This document shows, one piece after another, positions 26,107-38,479 of a stretch of 64,000 nucleotides of DNA (positions are counted from its first letter, which is position 1; each line of letters starts with the position of its first letter). The DNA comes from Cichorium intybus. Taxonomy: Eukaryota; Streptophyta; Magnoliopsida; Asterales; Asteraceae. Under the pieces are notes generated by a model. That model did not search any database and was not told where the DNA came from. It was given only the letters and a program-made list of their open reading frames with translations. The translations under genes were made by a program, and so were the position numbers. The stretch is taken from positions 124,001 to 188,000 of the forward strand of contig JAKNSD010000055.1 in NCBI GenBank assembly GCA_023525715.1, given 5' to 3'.

Positions 26107-29100
26107 ATTCAAAATTTAAGGAGTTTCTCATCAACCTAGGTACACCAGAAATGTTTAAAATGATCACAAAGTGTAATTATAGGTAATTTTTGAATTTTAC
26201 AAAAATTCTAAAATTAAGAATTTTTCATGTACCGGGATACACGAAAAATTGTTAAAAATAACAGAAAAAATATCATTAAAAAATTCAAAATTTAAAGAGT
26301 TTCTCATGAACCCAGGTACACCATAAATGTTTAAAATGATCACAAAGTGTAATTATAGGTAATTTTTGAATTTTACAAAAATTCAAAAATTAAGAATTTT
26401 TCATGTACCGGGATACACGACAAATTGTTAAAAATAACATATAAAATATCATTAAAAAATTCAAAATTGAAGGAGTTTCTCATGAACCTAGGTACACCAG
26501 AAATGTTTAAAATGATCACAAAGTGTAATTATAGGTAATTTTTGAATTTTACAAAAATTGAAAAATTAAGAATTTTTCATCTACCGGGGTACACGACAAA
26601 TTGTTAAAAATAACAGAAAAAATATCATTAAAAATTCAAAATTTAAGGAGTTTCTCATGAACCCAGGTACACCATAAATGTTTAAAATGATCACAAAGTG
26701 TAATTATAGGTAATTTTTGAATTTTACAAAAATTGAAAAATTAAGAATTTTTCATGTACCGGGGTACACGACAAATTGTTAAAAATAACAGAAAAAATAT
26801 CATTAAAAAATTCAAAATTTAAGGAGTTTCTCATGAACCTAGGTACACCAGAAATGTTTAAAATGATCACAAAGTGTAATTATAGGTAATTTTTGACTTT
26901 TACAAAAATTCAAAAATTAAAATTTTTCATGTACTAGGGTACACGACAAATTGTTAAAAATAACAGAAAAAATATCATTAAAAAATTCAAAATTTAAGGA
27001 GTTTCTCATGAACCTAGGTACACCAGAAATGTTTAAAATGATCACAAAGTGTAATTATAGGTAATTTTTGAATTTTACAAAAATTCAAAAATTAAGAATT
27101 TTTCATGTACCGGGGTACACGACAAATTGTTAAAAATAACAGAAAAAATATCATTAAATATTCAAAATTTAAGGAGTTTCTCATGAACCCAGGTACACCA
27201 TAAATGTTTAAAATAATCAAAAGTGTAATTATAGGTAATTTTTGAATTTTACAAAAATTGAAAAATTAAGAATTTTTCATGTACCGGGGTACACGACAAA
27301 TTGTTAAAAATAACAGAAAACATTTCATTAAAAAATTCAAAATTTAAGGAGTTTCTCATGAACCCAGGTACACCAGAAATGGTTAAAATGATCACAAAGT
27401 GTAATTATAGGTAATTTTTGAATTTTACAAAAATTCAAAAATTAAGAATTTTTCATGTACCAGGGTACACGACAAATTGTTAAAAATAACAGAAAAAATA
27501 TCAATAAAAAATTCAAAATTTAAGGAGTTTCTCATAACCTACGTACACCAGAAATGTTTAAAATGATCACAAAGTGTAATTATAGGTAATTTTTGAATTT
27601 TACAAAAATTGAAAAATTAAGAATTTTTCATGTACCGGGGTACACGATAAATTATTAAAAATAACAGAAAAAATATCATTAAAAAATTCAAAATTTAAGG
27701 AGTTTGTCATGAACCCAGGTACACCAGAAATGGTTAAAATGATCACAAAGTGTAATTATAGTTAATTTTTAAATTTTACAAAAATTCAGAATTTTTCATG
27801 TACCGGGGTACACGACAAATTGTTAAAAGAAACAGAAAAAATATCATTAAAAATTCAAAATTTAAGGAGTTTCTCATGAACTCAGGTTCACCAGAAATGT
27901 TTAAAATGATCACAAAGTGTAATTATAGGTAATTTTTGAATTTTACAAAAATTCAAAAATTAAGAATTTTTCATGTACCGGGGTACACGACAAATTGTTA
28001 AAAATAACAGAAAAAATATCATTAAAAAATTCAAAATTTAAGGAGTTTCTCATGAACCTAGGTACACCAGAAATGTTTAAAATGATCACAAAGTGTAATT
28101 ATAGGTAATTTTTGACTTTTACAAAAATTCAAAAATTAAGAATTTTTCATGTACCGGGGTACACGACAAATTGTTAAAAATAACAGAAAAAATATCATTA
28201 AAAAATTCAAAATTTAAGGAGTTTCTCATGAACCTAGGTACACCAAAATGTTTAAAATGATCACAAAGTGTAATTATAGGTAATTTTTGAATTTTACAAA
28301 AATTGAAAAATTAAGAATTTTTCATGTACCGGGGTACACAACAAATTGTTAAAAATAATAGAAAAAATATCATTAAAAAATTCAAAATTTAAGGAGTTTC
28401 TCATGAACCCAGGTACACCATAAATGTTTAAAATGATCACAAAGTGTAATTATAGGTAATTTTTGAATTTTACAAAAATTCAAAAATTAAGAATTTTTCA
28501 TGTACCGGGGTACACGACAAATTGTTAAAAATAACAGAAAAAATATCAATAAAAATTCAAAATTTAAGGAGTTTCTCATGAACCCAGGTACACCAGAAAT
28601 GGTTAAAATGATCACAAAGTGAATTATAGGTAATTTTTGAATTTTACAAAAATTCAAAAATTAAGAATTTTTCATGTACCGGGGTACACGACAAATTGTT
28701 AAAAATAACAGAAAAAATATCAATAAAAATTCAAAATTTAAGGAGTTTCTCATGAACCCAGGTACACCAGAAATGGTTAAAATGATCACAAAGTGTAATT
28801 ATAGGTAATTTTTGAATTTTATAAAAATTCAAAAATTAAGAATTTTTCATGTACCGGGGTACACGACAAATTGTTAAAAATAACAGAAAAAATATCAATA
28901 AAAAATTCAAAATTTAAGGAGTTTCTCATAACCTACGTACACCATAAATGTTTAAAATGATCACAAAGTGTAATTATAGGTAATTTTTGAATTTTACAAA
29001 AATTGAAAAATTAAGAATTTTTCATGTACCGGGGTACACGACAAATTGTTAAAAATAACAGAAAAAATATCATTAAAAAATTCAAAATTTAAGGAGTTTC

Positions 29101-29859
29101 TCATGAACCCAGGTACACCAGAAATGGATAAAATGATCACAAAGTGTAATTATAGGTACATTTTGAATTTTACAAAAATTCAAAAATTAAGAATTTTTCA
29201 TGTACCGGGGTACACGACAAATTGTTAAAAAAAACAGAAAAAATATCATTAAAAATTCAAAATTTAAGGAGTTTCTCATGAACCCAGGTTCACTCGAAAT
29301 GTTTAAAATGATCACAAAGTGTAATTATAGGTAACTTTTGAATTTTACAAAAATTCAACAAATAAGAATTTTTCATGTACCGGGGTACACGACAAATTGT
29401 TAAAAATAACAGAAAAAATATCATTAAAAAATTCAAAATTTAAGGAGTTTCACATGAACCCAGGTACACCATAAATGTTTAAAATGATCACAAAGTGTAA
29501 TTATAAGTAACTTTTGAATTTTACAAAAATTCAAAAATTAAGAATTTTTCATGTACCGGGATACACGACACATTGTTAAAAATAACATATAAAATATCAT
29601 TAAAAAATTCAAAATTTAAGGAGTTTCTCATGAACCTAGGTACACCAGAAATGTTTAAAATGATCACAAAGTGTAATTATAGGTAATTTTTGAATTTTAC
29701 AAAAATTGAAAAATTAAGAATTTTTTATGTACCAGGTTACACGACAAATTGTTAAAAATAACAAAAAAATATCATTAAAAAATTCAAAATTTAAGGAGTT
29801 TCTCATGAACCCAGGTACTCCAAAAATGTTTAAAATGATCACAAAGTGTAATTATAGGT
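26107..29859. repeat. Less regular monomers at the left/right domain junction
   Basis: About 21 monomers with more individual changes and no clean period. Subtypes typical of the left half fade out here. Those typical of the right half appear: TTGACTTTTAC near 26895 and 28110, the CATTAAATATTC plus AATAATCAAAAG type near 27155-27225, and CTCATAACCTACGTACACC near 27531 and 28926. A monomer with an AAAAATT block lost is near 27780-27800. No non-satellite sequence or gene is present. Confidence 0.75.
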
Positions 29860-30139
29860 AATTTATAAATCTTACAAAACTTCAAAAATTATGATTTTTT
29901 CATGTACCAGGGTACACGACAAATTGTTCAAATCTCATTAAAAATTTCAAAAAAGTTTCTCATCAACCCAAGTACACCAGGTACACCAGAAATGTTTAAA
30001 ATGATCACAAAGTGTAATTATAGATAATTTATGAATTTTACAAAAATTCAAAAATTATGATTTTTTCATGTACCGGGGAACACGACAAATTGTCAAAAAT
30101 GAGAGAAAAATATCATCAACAAATTCAAATTTTAAGCAG
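29860..30139. repeat. D marker pair 1 (divergent monomers)
   Basis: The D pair starts with GGTAATTTATAAATCTTAC, then TTATGATTTTTTCATG and TACCAGGGTACACG. Next comes the shortened junction GTTCAAATCTCATT (29926), which replaces the usual GTTAAAAATAACAG...ATCATT. It goes on through GTACACCAGGTACACCAG (a 9-bp tandem duplication), TAGATAATTTATG and AACACGACAAATTGTC, and ends at AAGCAG. This copy has CCGGGGAACACG and TGAGAGAAAAAT, unlike the CCCGGGAACACG form of several later copies. Confidence 0.88.
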
Positions 30140-32830
30140 TTTCTCATGAACCCAGGTACACTAGGAATGTTTAAAATGATCACAAAGTGTAATTATAGGT
30201 AATTTTTGAATTTTACAAAAATTCAAAAATTAAGATTTTTTCATGTACCGGGGTACACGACAAATTGTTAAAAATAACAGAAAAAATATCAATAAAAAAT
30301 TCAAAATTGAAGGAGTTTCTCATAACCTAGGTACACCAGAAATGTTTAAAATGATCACAACGTGTAATTATAGGTAATTTTTGAATTTTACAAAAATTGA
30401 AAAATTAAGAATTTTTCATGTACCGGGGTACACGACAAATTGTTAAAAATAACAGAAAAAATATCATTAAAAAATTCAAAATTTAAGGAGCTTCTCATGA
30501 ACCCAGGTACACTAGAAATGGTTAAAATGATCACAAAGTGTAATTATAGGTAATTTTTGAATTTTAGAAAAATTCAAAAATTAAGAATTTTTCATGTACC
30601 GGGGTACACGACAAATTGTTAAAAATAACAGAAAAAATATCATTTAAAAATTCAAAATTTAAGGAGTTTCTCATAACCTAGGTACACAAGAAATGTTTAA
30701 AATGATCACAAAGTGTAATTATAGGTAATTTTTGAATTTTACAAAAATTGAAAAATTAAGAATTTTTCATGTACCGGGATACATGACAAATTGTTAAAAA
30801 TAACAGAAAAAATATCATTAAAAATTCAAAATTTAAGGAGTTTCTCATGAACCCAAGTTCACCATAAATGTTTAAAATGATCACAAAGTGTAATTATAGG
30901 TAATTTTTGAATTTTACAAAAATTCAAAAGTTAAGAATTTTTCATGTACCGGGGTACACGACAAATTGTTAAAAATAACAGAAAAAATATCATTAAAAAT
31001 TCAAAATTTAAGGAGTTTCTGATGAACCCAGGTACACCAGAAATGTTTAAAATGATCACAAAGTGTAATTATAGGTAATTTTTGAATTTTACAAAAATTG
31101 AAAAATTAAGAATTTTTCATCTACCGGGGTACACGACAAATTGTTAAAAATAACAGAAAAATATCATTAAAAATTCAAAATTTAAGGAGTTTCTCATGAA
31201 CCCAGGTACACCATAAATGTTTAAAATGATCACAAAGTGTAATTATAGGTAATTTTTGAATTTTACAAAAATTGAAAAATTAAGAATTTTTCATGTACCG
31301 GGGTACACGACAAATTGTTAAAAATAACCGAAAAAATATCATTAAAAAATTCAAAATTTAAGGAGTTTCTCATGAACCTAGGTACACCAGAAATGTTTAA
31401 AATGATCACAAAGTGTAAATATAGGTAATTTTTGACTTTTACAAAAATTCAAAAATTAAGAATTTTTCACGTACCGGGGTACACGACAAATTGTTAAAAA
31501 TAACAGAAAAAATATCATTAAAAAATTCAAAATTTAAGGAGTTTCTCATGAACCTAGGTACACCAGAAATGTTTAAAATGATCACAAAGTGTAATTATAG
31601 GTAATTTTTGAATTTTACAAAAATTCAAAAATTAAGAATTTTTCATGTACCGGGGTACACGACAAATTGTTAAAAATAACAGAAAAAATATCATTAAATA
31701 TTCAAAATTTAAGGAGTTTCTCATGAACCCAGGTACACCATAAATGTTTAAAATAATCAAAAGTGTAATTATAGGTAATTTTTGAATTTTACAAAAATTG
31801 AAAAATTAAGACTTTTTCATGTACCGGGGTACACGACAAATTGTTAAAAATAACATAAAAAATTTCATTAAAAAATTCAAAATTTAAGGAGTTTCTCATG
31901 AACCTAGGTACACCAGAAATGTTTAAAATGATCACAAAGTGTAATTATAGGTTATTTTTGAATTTTACAAAAATTGAAAAATTAAGAATTTTTCATGTAC
32001 CGGGATACACAACAAATTGTTAAAAATAACAGAAAAAATATCATTAAAAAATTCAAAATTTAAGGAGTTTCTCATGAACCTAGGTACACCAGAAATGTTT
32101 AAAATGATCACAAAGTGTAATTATAGGTAATTTTTGACTTTTACAAAAATTCAAAAATTAAGAATTTTTCATGTACCGGGGTACACGACAAATTGTTAAA
32201 AATAATAGAAAAAATATCATTAAAAAATTCAAATTTTAAGGAGTTTCTCATGAACCTAGGTACACCAGAAATGTTTAAAATGATCACAAAGTGTAATTAT
32301 AGGTAATTTTTGAATTTTACAAAAATTCAAAAATTAAGAATTTTTCATGTACCGGGGTACACGACAAATTGTTAAAAATAACAGAAAAAATATCATTAAA
32401 TATTCAAAATTTAAGGAGTTTCTCATGAACCCAGGTACACCATAAATGTTTAAAATGATCACAAAGTGTAATTATAAGTAATTTTTGAATTTTACAAAAA
32501 TTCAAAAATTAAGAATTTTTCATGTACCGGGATATACGACACATTGTTAAAAATAACAGATAAAATATCATTAAAAAATTCAAAATTTAAGGAGTTTCTC
32601 ATGAACCTAGGTACACCAGAAATGTTTAAAATGATCACAAAGTGTAATTATAGGTAATTTTTGAATTTTACAAAAATTGAAAAATTAAGAATTTTTCATG
32701 TACCGGGTTACACGACAAATTGTTAAAAATAACAGGAAAATATCATTAAAAAATTCAAAATTTAAGGAGTTTCTCATGAACCCAGGTACACCAAAAATGT
32801 TTAAAATGATCACAAAGTGTAATTATAGGT

Positions 32831-33110
32831 AATTTATAAATCTTACAAAAATTCAAAAATTATGATTTTTTCATGTACCAGGGTACACGACAAATTGTTC
32901 AAATCTCATTAAAAATTTCAAAAACGTTTCTCATCAACCCAAGTACACCAGGTACACCAGAAATGTTTAAAATGATCACAAAGTGTAATTATAGATAATT
33001 TATGAATTTTACAAAAATTCAAAAATTATGATTTTTTCATGTACCCGGGAACACGACAAATTGTCAAAAATGACAGAAAAATATCATTAACAAATTCAAA
33101 ATTTAAGCAG
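32831..33110. repeat. D marker pair 2
   Basis: It has the same architecture as pair 1, with the GTTCAAATCTC junction at 32897 and the CCCGGGAACACG form. It ends in AAGCAG and is followed by a shortened ACCCACTAGGAATG (6 bp lost from the usual CCCAGGTACACTAGG). It then passes at once into a second D pair, so two D pairs lie in tandem 335 bp apart. Confidence 0.88.
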
Positions 33111-33165
33111 TTTCTCATGAACCCACTAGGAATGTTTAAAATGATCACAAAGTGTAATTATAGGT

Positions 33166-33445
33166 AATTTATAAATCTTACAAAAATTCAAAAATTATGA
33201 TTTTTTCATGTACCAGGGTACACGACAAATTGTTCAAATCTCATTAAAAATTTCAAAAAAGTTTCTCATCAACCCAAGTACACCAGGTACACCAGAAATG
33301 TTTAAAATGATCACAAAGTGTAATTATAGATAATTTATGAATTTTACAAAAATTCAAAAATTATGATTTTTTCATGTACCGGGGAACACGACAAATTGTC
33401 AAAAATGACAGAAAAATATCATTAACAAATTCAAAATTTAAGCAG
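33166..33445. repeat. D marker pair 3 (tandem with pair 2)
   Basis: The GTTCAAATCTC junction is at 33232, 335 bp after pair 2 and exactly 3306 bp after pair 1. The 3306-bp offset continues downstream: AATTGAAGGAG at 30305 and 33611, and GGAGCTTCTC at 30487 and 33793. It has the CCGGGGAACACG form. This is the join of a large duplication whose first copy ends in pair 2. Confidence 0.88.
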
Positions 33446-35433
33446 TTTCTCATGAACCCAGGTACACTAGGAATGTTTAAAATGATCACAAAGTGTAATT
33501 ATAGGTAATTTTTGAATTTTACAAAAATTCAAAAAATAAGAATTTTTCATGTACCGGGGTACACGACAAATTGTTAAAAATAACAGAAAAAATATCAATA
33601 AAAAATTCAAAATTGAAGGAGTTTCTCATAACCTAGGTACACCAGAAATGTTTAAAATGATCACAACGTGTAATTATAGGTAATTTTTGAATTTTACAAA
33701 AATTGAAAAATTAAGAATTTTTCATGTACCGGGGTACACGACAAATTGTTAAAAATAACAGAAAAAATATCATTAAAAAATTCAAAATTTAAGGAGCTTC
33801 TCATGAACCCAGGTACACTAGAAATGGTTAAAATGATCACAAAGTGTAATTATAGGTAATTTTTGAATTTTACAAAAATTCAAAAATTAAGAATTTTTCA
33901 TGTACCGGGGTACACGACAAATTGTTAAAAATAACAGAAAAAATATCATTTAAAAATTCAAAATTTAAGGAGTTTCTCATAACCTAGGTACACAAGAAAT
34001 GTTTAAAATGATCACAAAGTGTAATTATAGGTAATTTTTGAATTTTACAAAAATTGAAAAATTAAGAATTTTTCATGTACCGGGGTACATGACAAATTGT
34101 TAAAAATAACAGAAAAAATATCATTAAAAATTCAAAATTTAAGGAGTTTCTCATGAACCCAAGTTCACCATAAATGTTTAAAATGATCACAAAGTGTAAT
34201 TATAGGTAATTTTTGAATTTTACAAAAATTCAAAAATTAAGAATTTTTCATGTACCGGGGTACACGACAAATTGTTAAAAATAACAGAAAAAATATCATT
34301 AAAAATTCAAAATTTAAGGAGTTTATGATGAACCCAGGTACACCAGAAATGTTTAAAATGATCACAAAGTGTAATTATAGGTAATTTTTGAATTTTACAA
34401 AAATTGAAAAATTAAGAATTTTTCATCTACCGGGGTACACGACAAATTGTTAAAAATAACAGAAAAATATCATTAAAAATTCAAAATTTAAGGAGTTTCT
34501 CATGAACCCAGGTACACCATAAATGTTTAAAATGATCACAAAGTGTACTTATAGGTAATTTGTGAATTTTAAAAAAATTGAAAAATTAAGAATTTTTCAT
34601 GTACCGGGGTACACGACAAATTGTTAAAAATAACAGAAAAAATATCATTAAAAAATTCAAAATTTAAGGAGTTTCTCATGAACCTAGGTACACCAGAAAT
34701 GTTTAAAATGATCACAAAGTGTAAATATAGGTAATTTTTGACTTTTACAAAAATTCAAAAATTAAGAATTTTTCACGTACCGGGGTACACGACAAATTGT
34801 TAAAAATAACAGAAAAAATATCATTAAAAAATTCAAATTTTAAGGAGTTTCTCATGAACCTAGGTACACCAGAAATGTTTAAAATGATCACAAAGTGTAA
34901 TTATAGGTAATTTTTGAATTTTACAAAAATTCAAAAATTAAGAATTTTTCATGTACCGGGGTACACGACAAATTGTTAAAAATAACAGAAAAAATATCAT
35001 TAAATATTCAAAATTTAAGGAGTTTCTCATGAACCCAGGTACACCATAAATGTTTAAAATAATCAAAAGTATAATTATAGGTAATTTTTGAATTTTACAA
35101 AAATTGAAAAATTAAGACTTTTTCATGTACCGGGGTACACGACAAATTGTTAAAAATAACATAAAAAATTTCATTCAAAAATTCAAAATTTAAGGAGTTT
35201 CTCATGAACCTAGGTACACCAGAAATGTTTAAAATGATCACAAAGTGTAATTATAGGTAATTTTTGAATTTTACAAAAATTGAAAAATTAAGAATTTTTC
35301 ATGTACCGGGTTACACGACAAATTGTTAAAAATAACAGGAAAATATCATTAAAAAATTCAAAATTTAAGGAGTTTCTCATGAACCCAGGTACACCAAAAA
35401 TGTTTAAAATGATCACAAAGTGTAATTATAGGT

Positions 35434-35713
35434 AATTTATAAATCTTACAAAAATTCAAAAATTATGATTTTTTCATGTACCAGGGTACACGACAAATTG
35501 TTCAAATCTCATTAAAAATTTCAAAAAAGTTTCTCATCAACCCAAGTACACCAGGTACACCAGAAATGTTTAAAATGATCACAAAGTGTAATTATAGATA
35601 ATTTATGAATTTTACAAAAATTCAAAAATTATGATTTTTTCATGTACCCGGGAACACGACAAATTGTCAAAAATGACAGAAAAATATCATTAACAAATTC
35701 AAAATTTAAGCAG
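35434..35713. repeat. D marker pair 4
   Basis: The junction is at 35500 with the CCCGGGAACACG form. The interval from pair 3 is 2268 bp, against 2971 bp between pairs 1 and 2. The second unit therefore lacks 703 bp, four monomers, relative to the first. Confidence 0.87.
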
Positions 35714-37878
35714 TTTCTCATGAACCCAGGTACACTAGGAATGTTTAAAATGATCACAAAGTGTAATTATAGGTAATTTTTGAATTTTACAAAAATTCAA
35801 AAATTAAGAATTTTTCATGTACCGGGGTACACGACAAATTGTTAAAAATAACAGAAAAAATATCAATAAAAAATTCAAAATTTAAGGAGTTTCTCATAAC
35901 CTAGGTACACCAGAAATGTTTAAAATGATCACAACGTGTAATTATAGGTAATTTTTGAATTTTACAAAAATTGAAAAATTAAGAATTTTTCATGTACCGG
36001 GGTACACGACAAATTGTTAAAAATAACAGAAAAATATCATTAAAAAATTCAAAATTTAAGGAGTTTCTCATGAACCCAGGTACACCAGAAATGGTTAAAA
36101 TGATCACAAATTGTAATAATAGGTAATTTTTGAATTTTACAAAAATTCAAAAATTAAGAATTTTTCATGTACCGGGGTACACGACAAATTGTTAAAAATA
36201 ACAGAAAAAATATCATTTAAAAATTCAAAATTTAAGGAGTTTCTCATAACCTAGGTACACAAGAAATGTTTAAAATGATCACAAAGTGTAATTATAGGTA
36301 ATTTTTGAATTTTACAAAAATTGAAAAATTAAGAATTTTTCATGTACCGGGGTACATGACAAATTGTTAAAAATAACAGAAAAAATATCATTAAAAATTC
36401 AAAATTTAAGGAGTTTCTCATGAACCCAGGTTCACCATAAATGTTTAAAATGATCACAAAGTGTAATTATAGGTAATTTTTGCATTTTACAAAAATTCCA
36501 AAATTAAGAATTTTTCATGTACCGGGGTACACGACAAATTGTTAAAAATAACAGAAAAAATATCATTAAAAATTCAAAATTTAAGGAGTTTCTCATGAAC
36601 CCAGGTACACCAGAAATGTTTAAAATGATCACAAAGTGTAATTATAGGTAATTTTTGAATTTTACAAAAATTGAAAAATTAAGAATTTTTCATGTACCGG
36701 GGTACACGACAAATTGTTAAAAATAACAGAAAAAATATCATTAAATATTCAAAATTTAAGGAGTTTCTCATGAACCCAGGTACACCATAAATGTTTAAAA
36801 TAATCAAAAGTGTAATTATAGGTAATTTTTGAATTTTACAAAAATTGAAAAATTAAGACTTTTTCATGTACCGGGGTACACGACAAATTGTTAAAAATAA
36901 CATAAAAAATTTCATTAAAAAATCCAAAATTTAAGGAGTTTCTCATGAACCTAGGTACACCAGAAATGTTTAAAATGATCACAAAGTGTAATTATAGGTA
37001 ATTTTTGAATTTTACAAAAATTGAAAAATTAAGAATTTTTCATGTACCGGGATACACAACAAATTGTTAAAAATAACAGAAAAAATATCATTAAAAAATT
37101 CCAAATTTAAGGAGTTTCTCATGAACCTAGGTACACCAGAAATGTTTAAAATGATCACAAAGTGTAATTATAGGTAATTTTTGACTTTTACAAAAATTCA
37201 AAAATTAAGAATTTTTCATGTACCGGGGTACACGACAAATTGTTAAAAATAATAGAAAAAATATCATTAAAAAATTCAAATTTTAAGGAGTTTCTCATGA
37301 ACCTAGGTACACCAGAAATGTTTAAAATGATCACAAAGTGTAATTATAGGTAATTTTTGAATTTTACAAAAATTCAAAAATTAAGAATTTTTCATGTACC
37401 GGGGTACACGACAAATTGTTAAAAATAACAGAAAAAATATCATTAAATATTCAAAATTTAAGGAGTTTCTCATGAACCCAGGTACACCATAAATGTTTAA
37501 AATGATCACAAAGTGTAATTATAAGTAATTTTTGAATTTTACAAAAATTCAAAAATTAAGAATTTTTCATGTAACGGGATACACGACACATTGTTAAAAA
37601 TAACAGATAAAATATCATTAAAAAATTCAAAATTTAAGGAGTTTCTCATGAACCTAGGTACACCAGAAATGTTTAAAATGATCACAAAGTGTAATTATAG
37701 GTAATTTTTGAATTTTACAAAAATTGAAAAATTAAGAATTTTTCATGTACCGGGTTACACGACAAATTGTTAAAAATAACAGGAAAATATCATTAAAAAA
37801 TTCAAAATTTAAGGAGTTTCTCATGAACCCAGGTACACCAAAAATGTTTAAAATGATCACAAAGTGTAATTATAGGTA

Positions 37879-38157
37879 ATTTATAAATCTTACAAAAATT
37901 CAAAAATTATGATTTTTTCATGTACCAGGGTACACGACAAATTGTTCAAATCTCATTAAAAATTTCAAAAAAGTTTCTCATCAACCCAAGTACACCAGGT
38001 ACACCAGAAATGTTTAAAATGATCACAAAGTGTAATTATAGATAATTTATGAATTTTACAAAAATTCAAAAATTATGATTTTTTCATGTACCCGGGAACA
38101 CGACAAATTGTCAAAAATGACAGAAAAATATCATTAACAAATTCAAAATTTAAGCAG
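37879..38157. repeat. D marker pair 5
   Basis: The junction is at 37944, 2444 bp after pair 4, with the CCCGGGAACACG form. The same 2444-bp offset links the variant TTTTTGCATTTTAC at 36481 and 38925. One monomer more than the preceding unit is present. Confidence 0.87.
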
Positions 38158-38479
38158 TTTCTCATGAACCCAGGTACACTAGGAATGTTTAAAATGATCA
38201 CAAAGTGTAATTATAGGTAATTTTTGAATTTTACAAAAATTAAAAAATTAAGAATTTTTCATGTACCGGGGTACACGACAAATTGTTAAAAATAACAGAA
38301 AAAATATCAATAAAAAATTCAAAATTTAAGGAGTTTCTCATAACCTAGGTACACCAGAAATGTTTAAAATGATCACAACGTGTAATTATAGGTAATTTTT
38401 GAATTTTACAAAAATTGAAAAATTAAGAATTTTTCATGTACCGGGGTACACGACAAATTGTTAAAAATAACAGAAAAAT

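Noticed and set aside
29860..30139. D monomers as an inserted mobile element
   Set aside because: They align along their length with the normal monomer (same CACCAGAAATG, GATCACAAAGTG and TACC..GG elements). They lack target-site duplications and terminal repeats, so they are divergent monomers.
31010..31060. Hammerhead ribozyme core: CTGATGA followed by GAAA
   Set aside because: CTGATGA occurs as a single-base variant of CTCATGA (also ATGATGA near 34325). Stem II and the other helices do not form next to the core, and the other monomers lack it.
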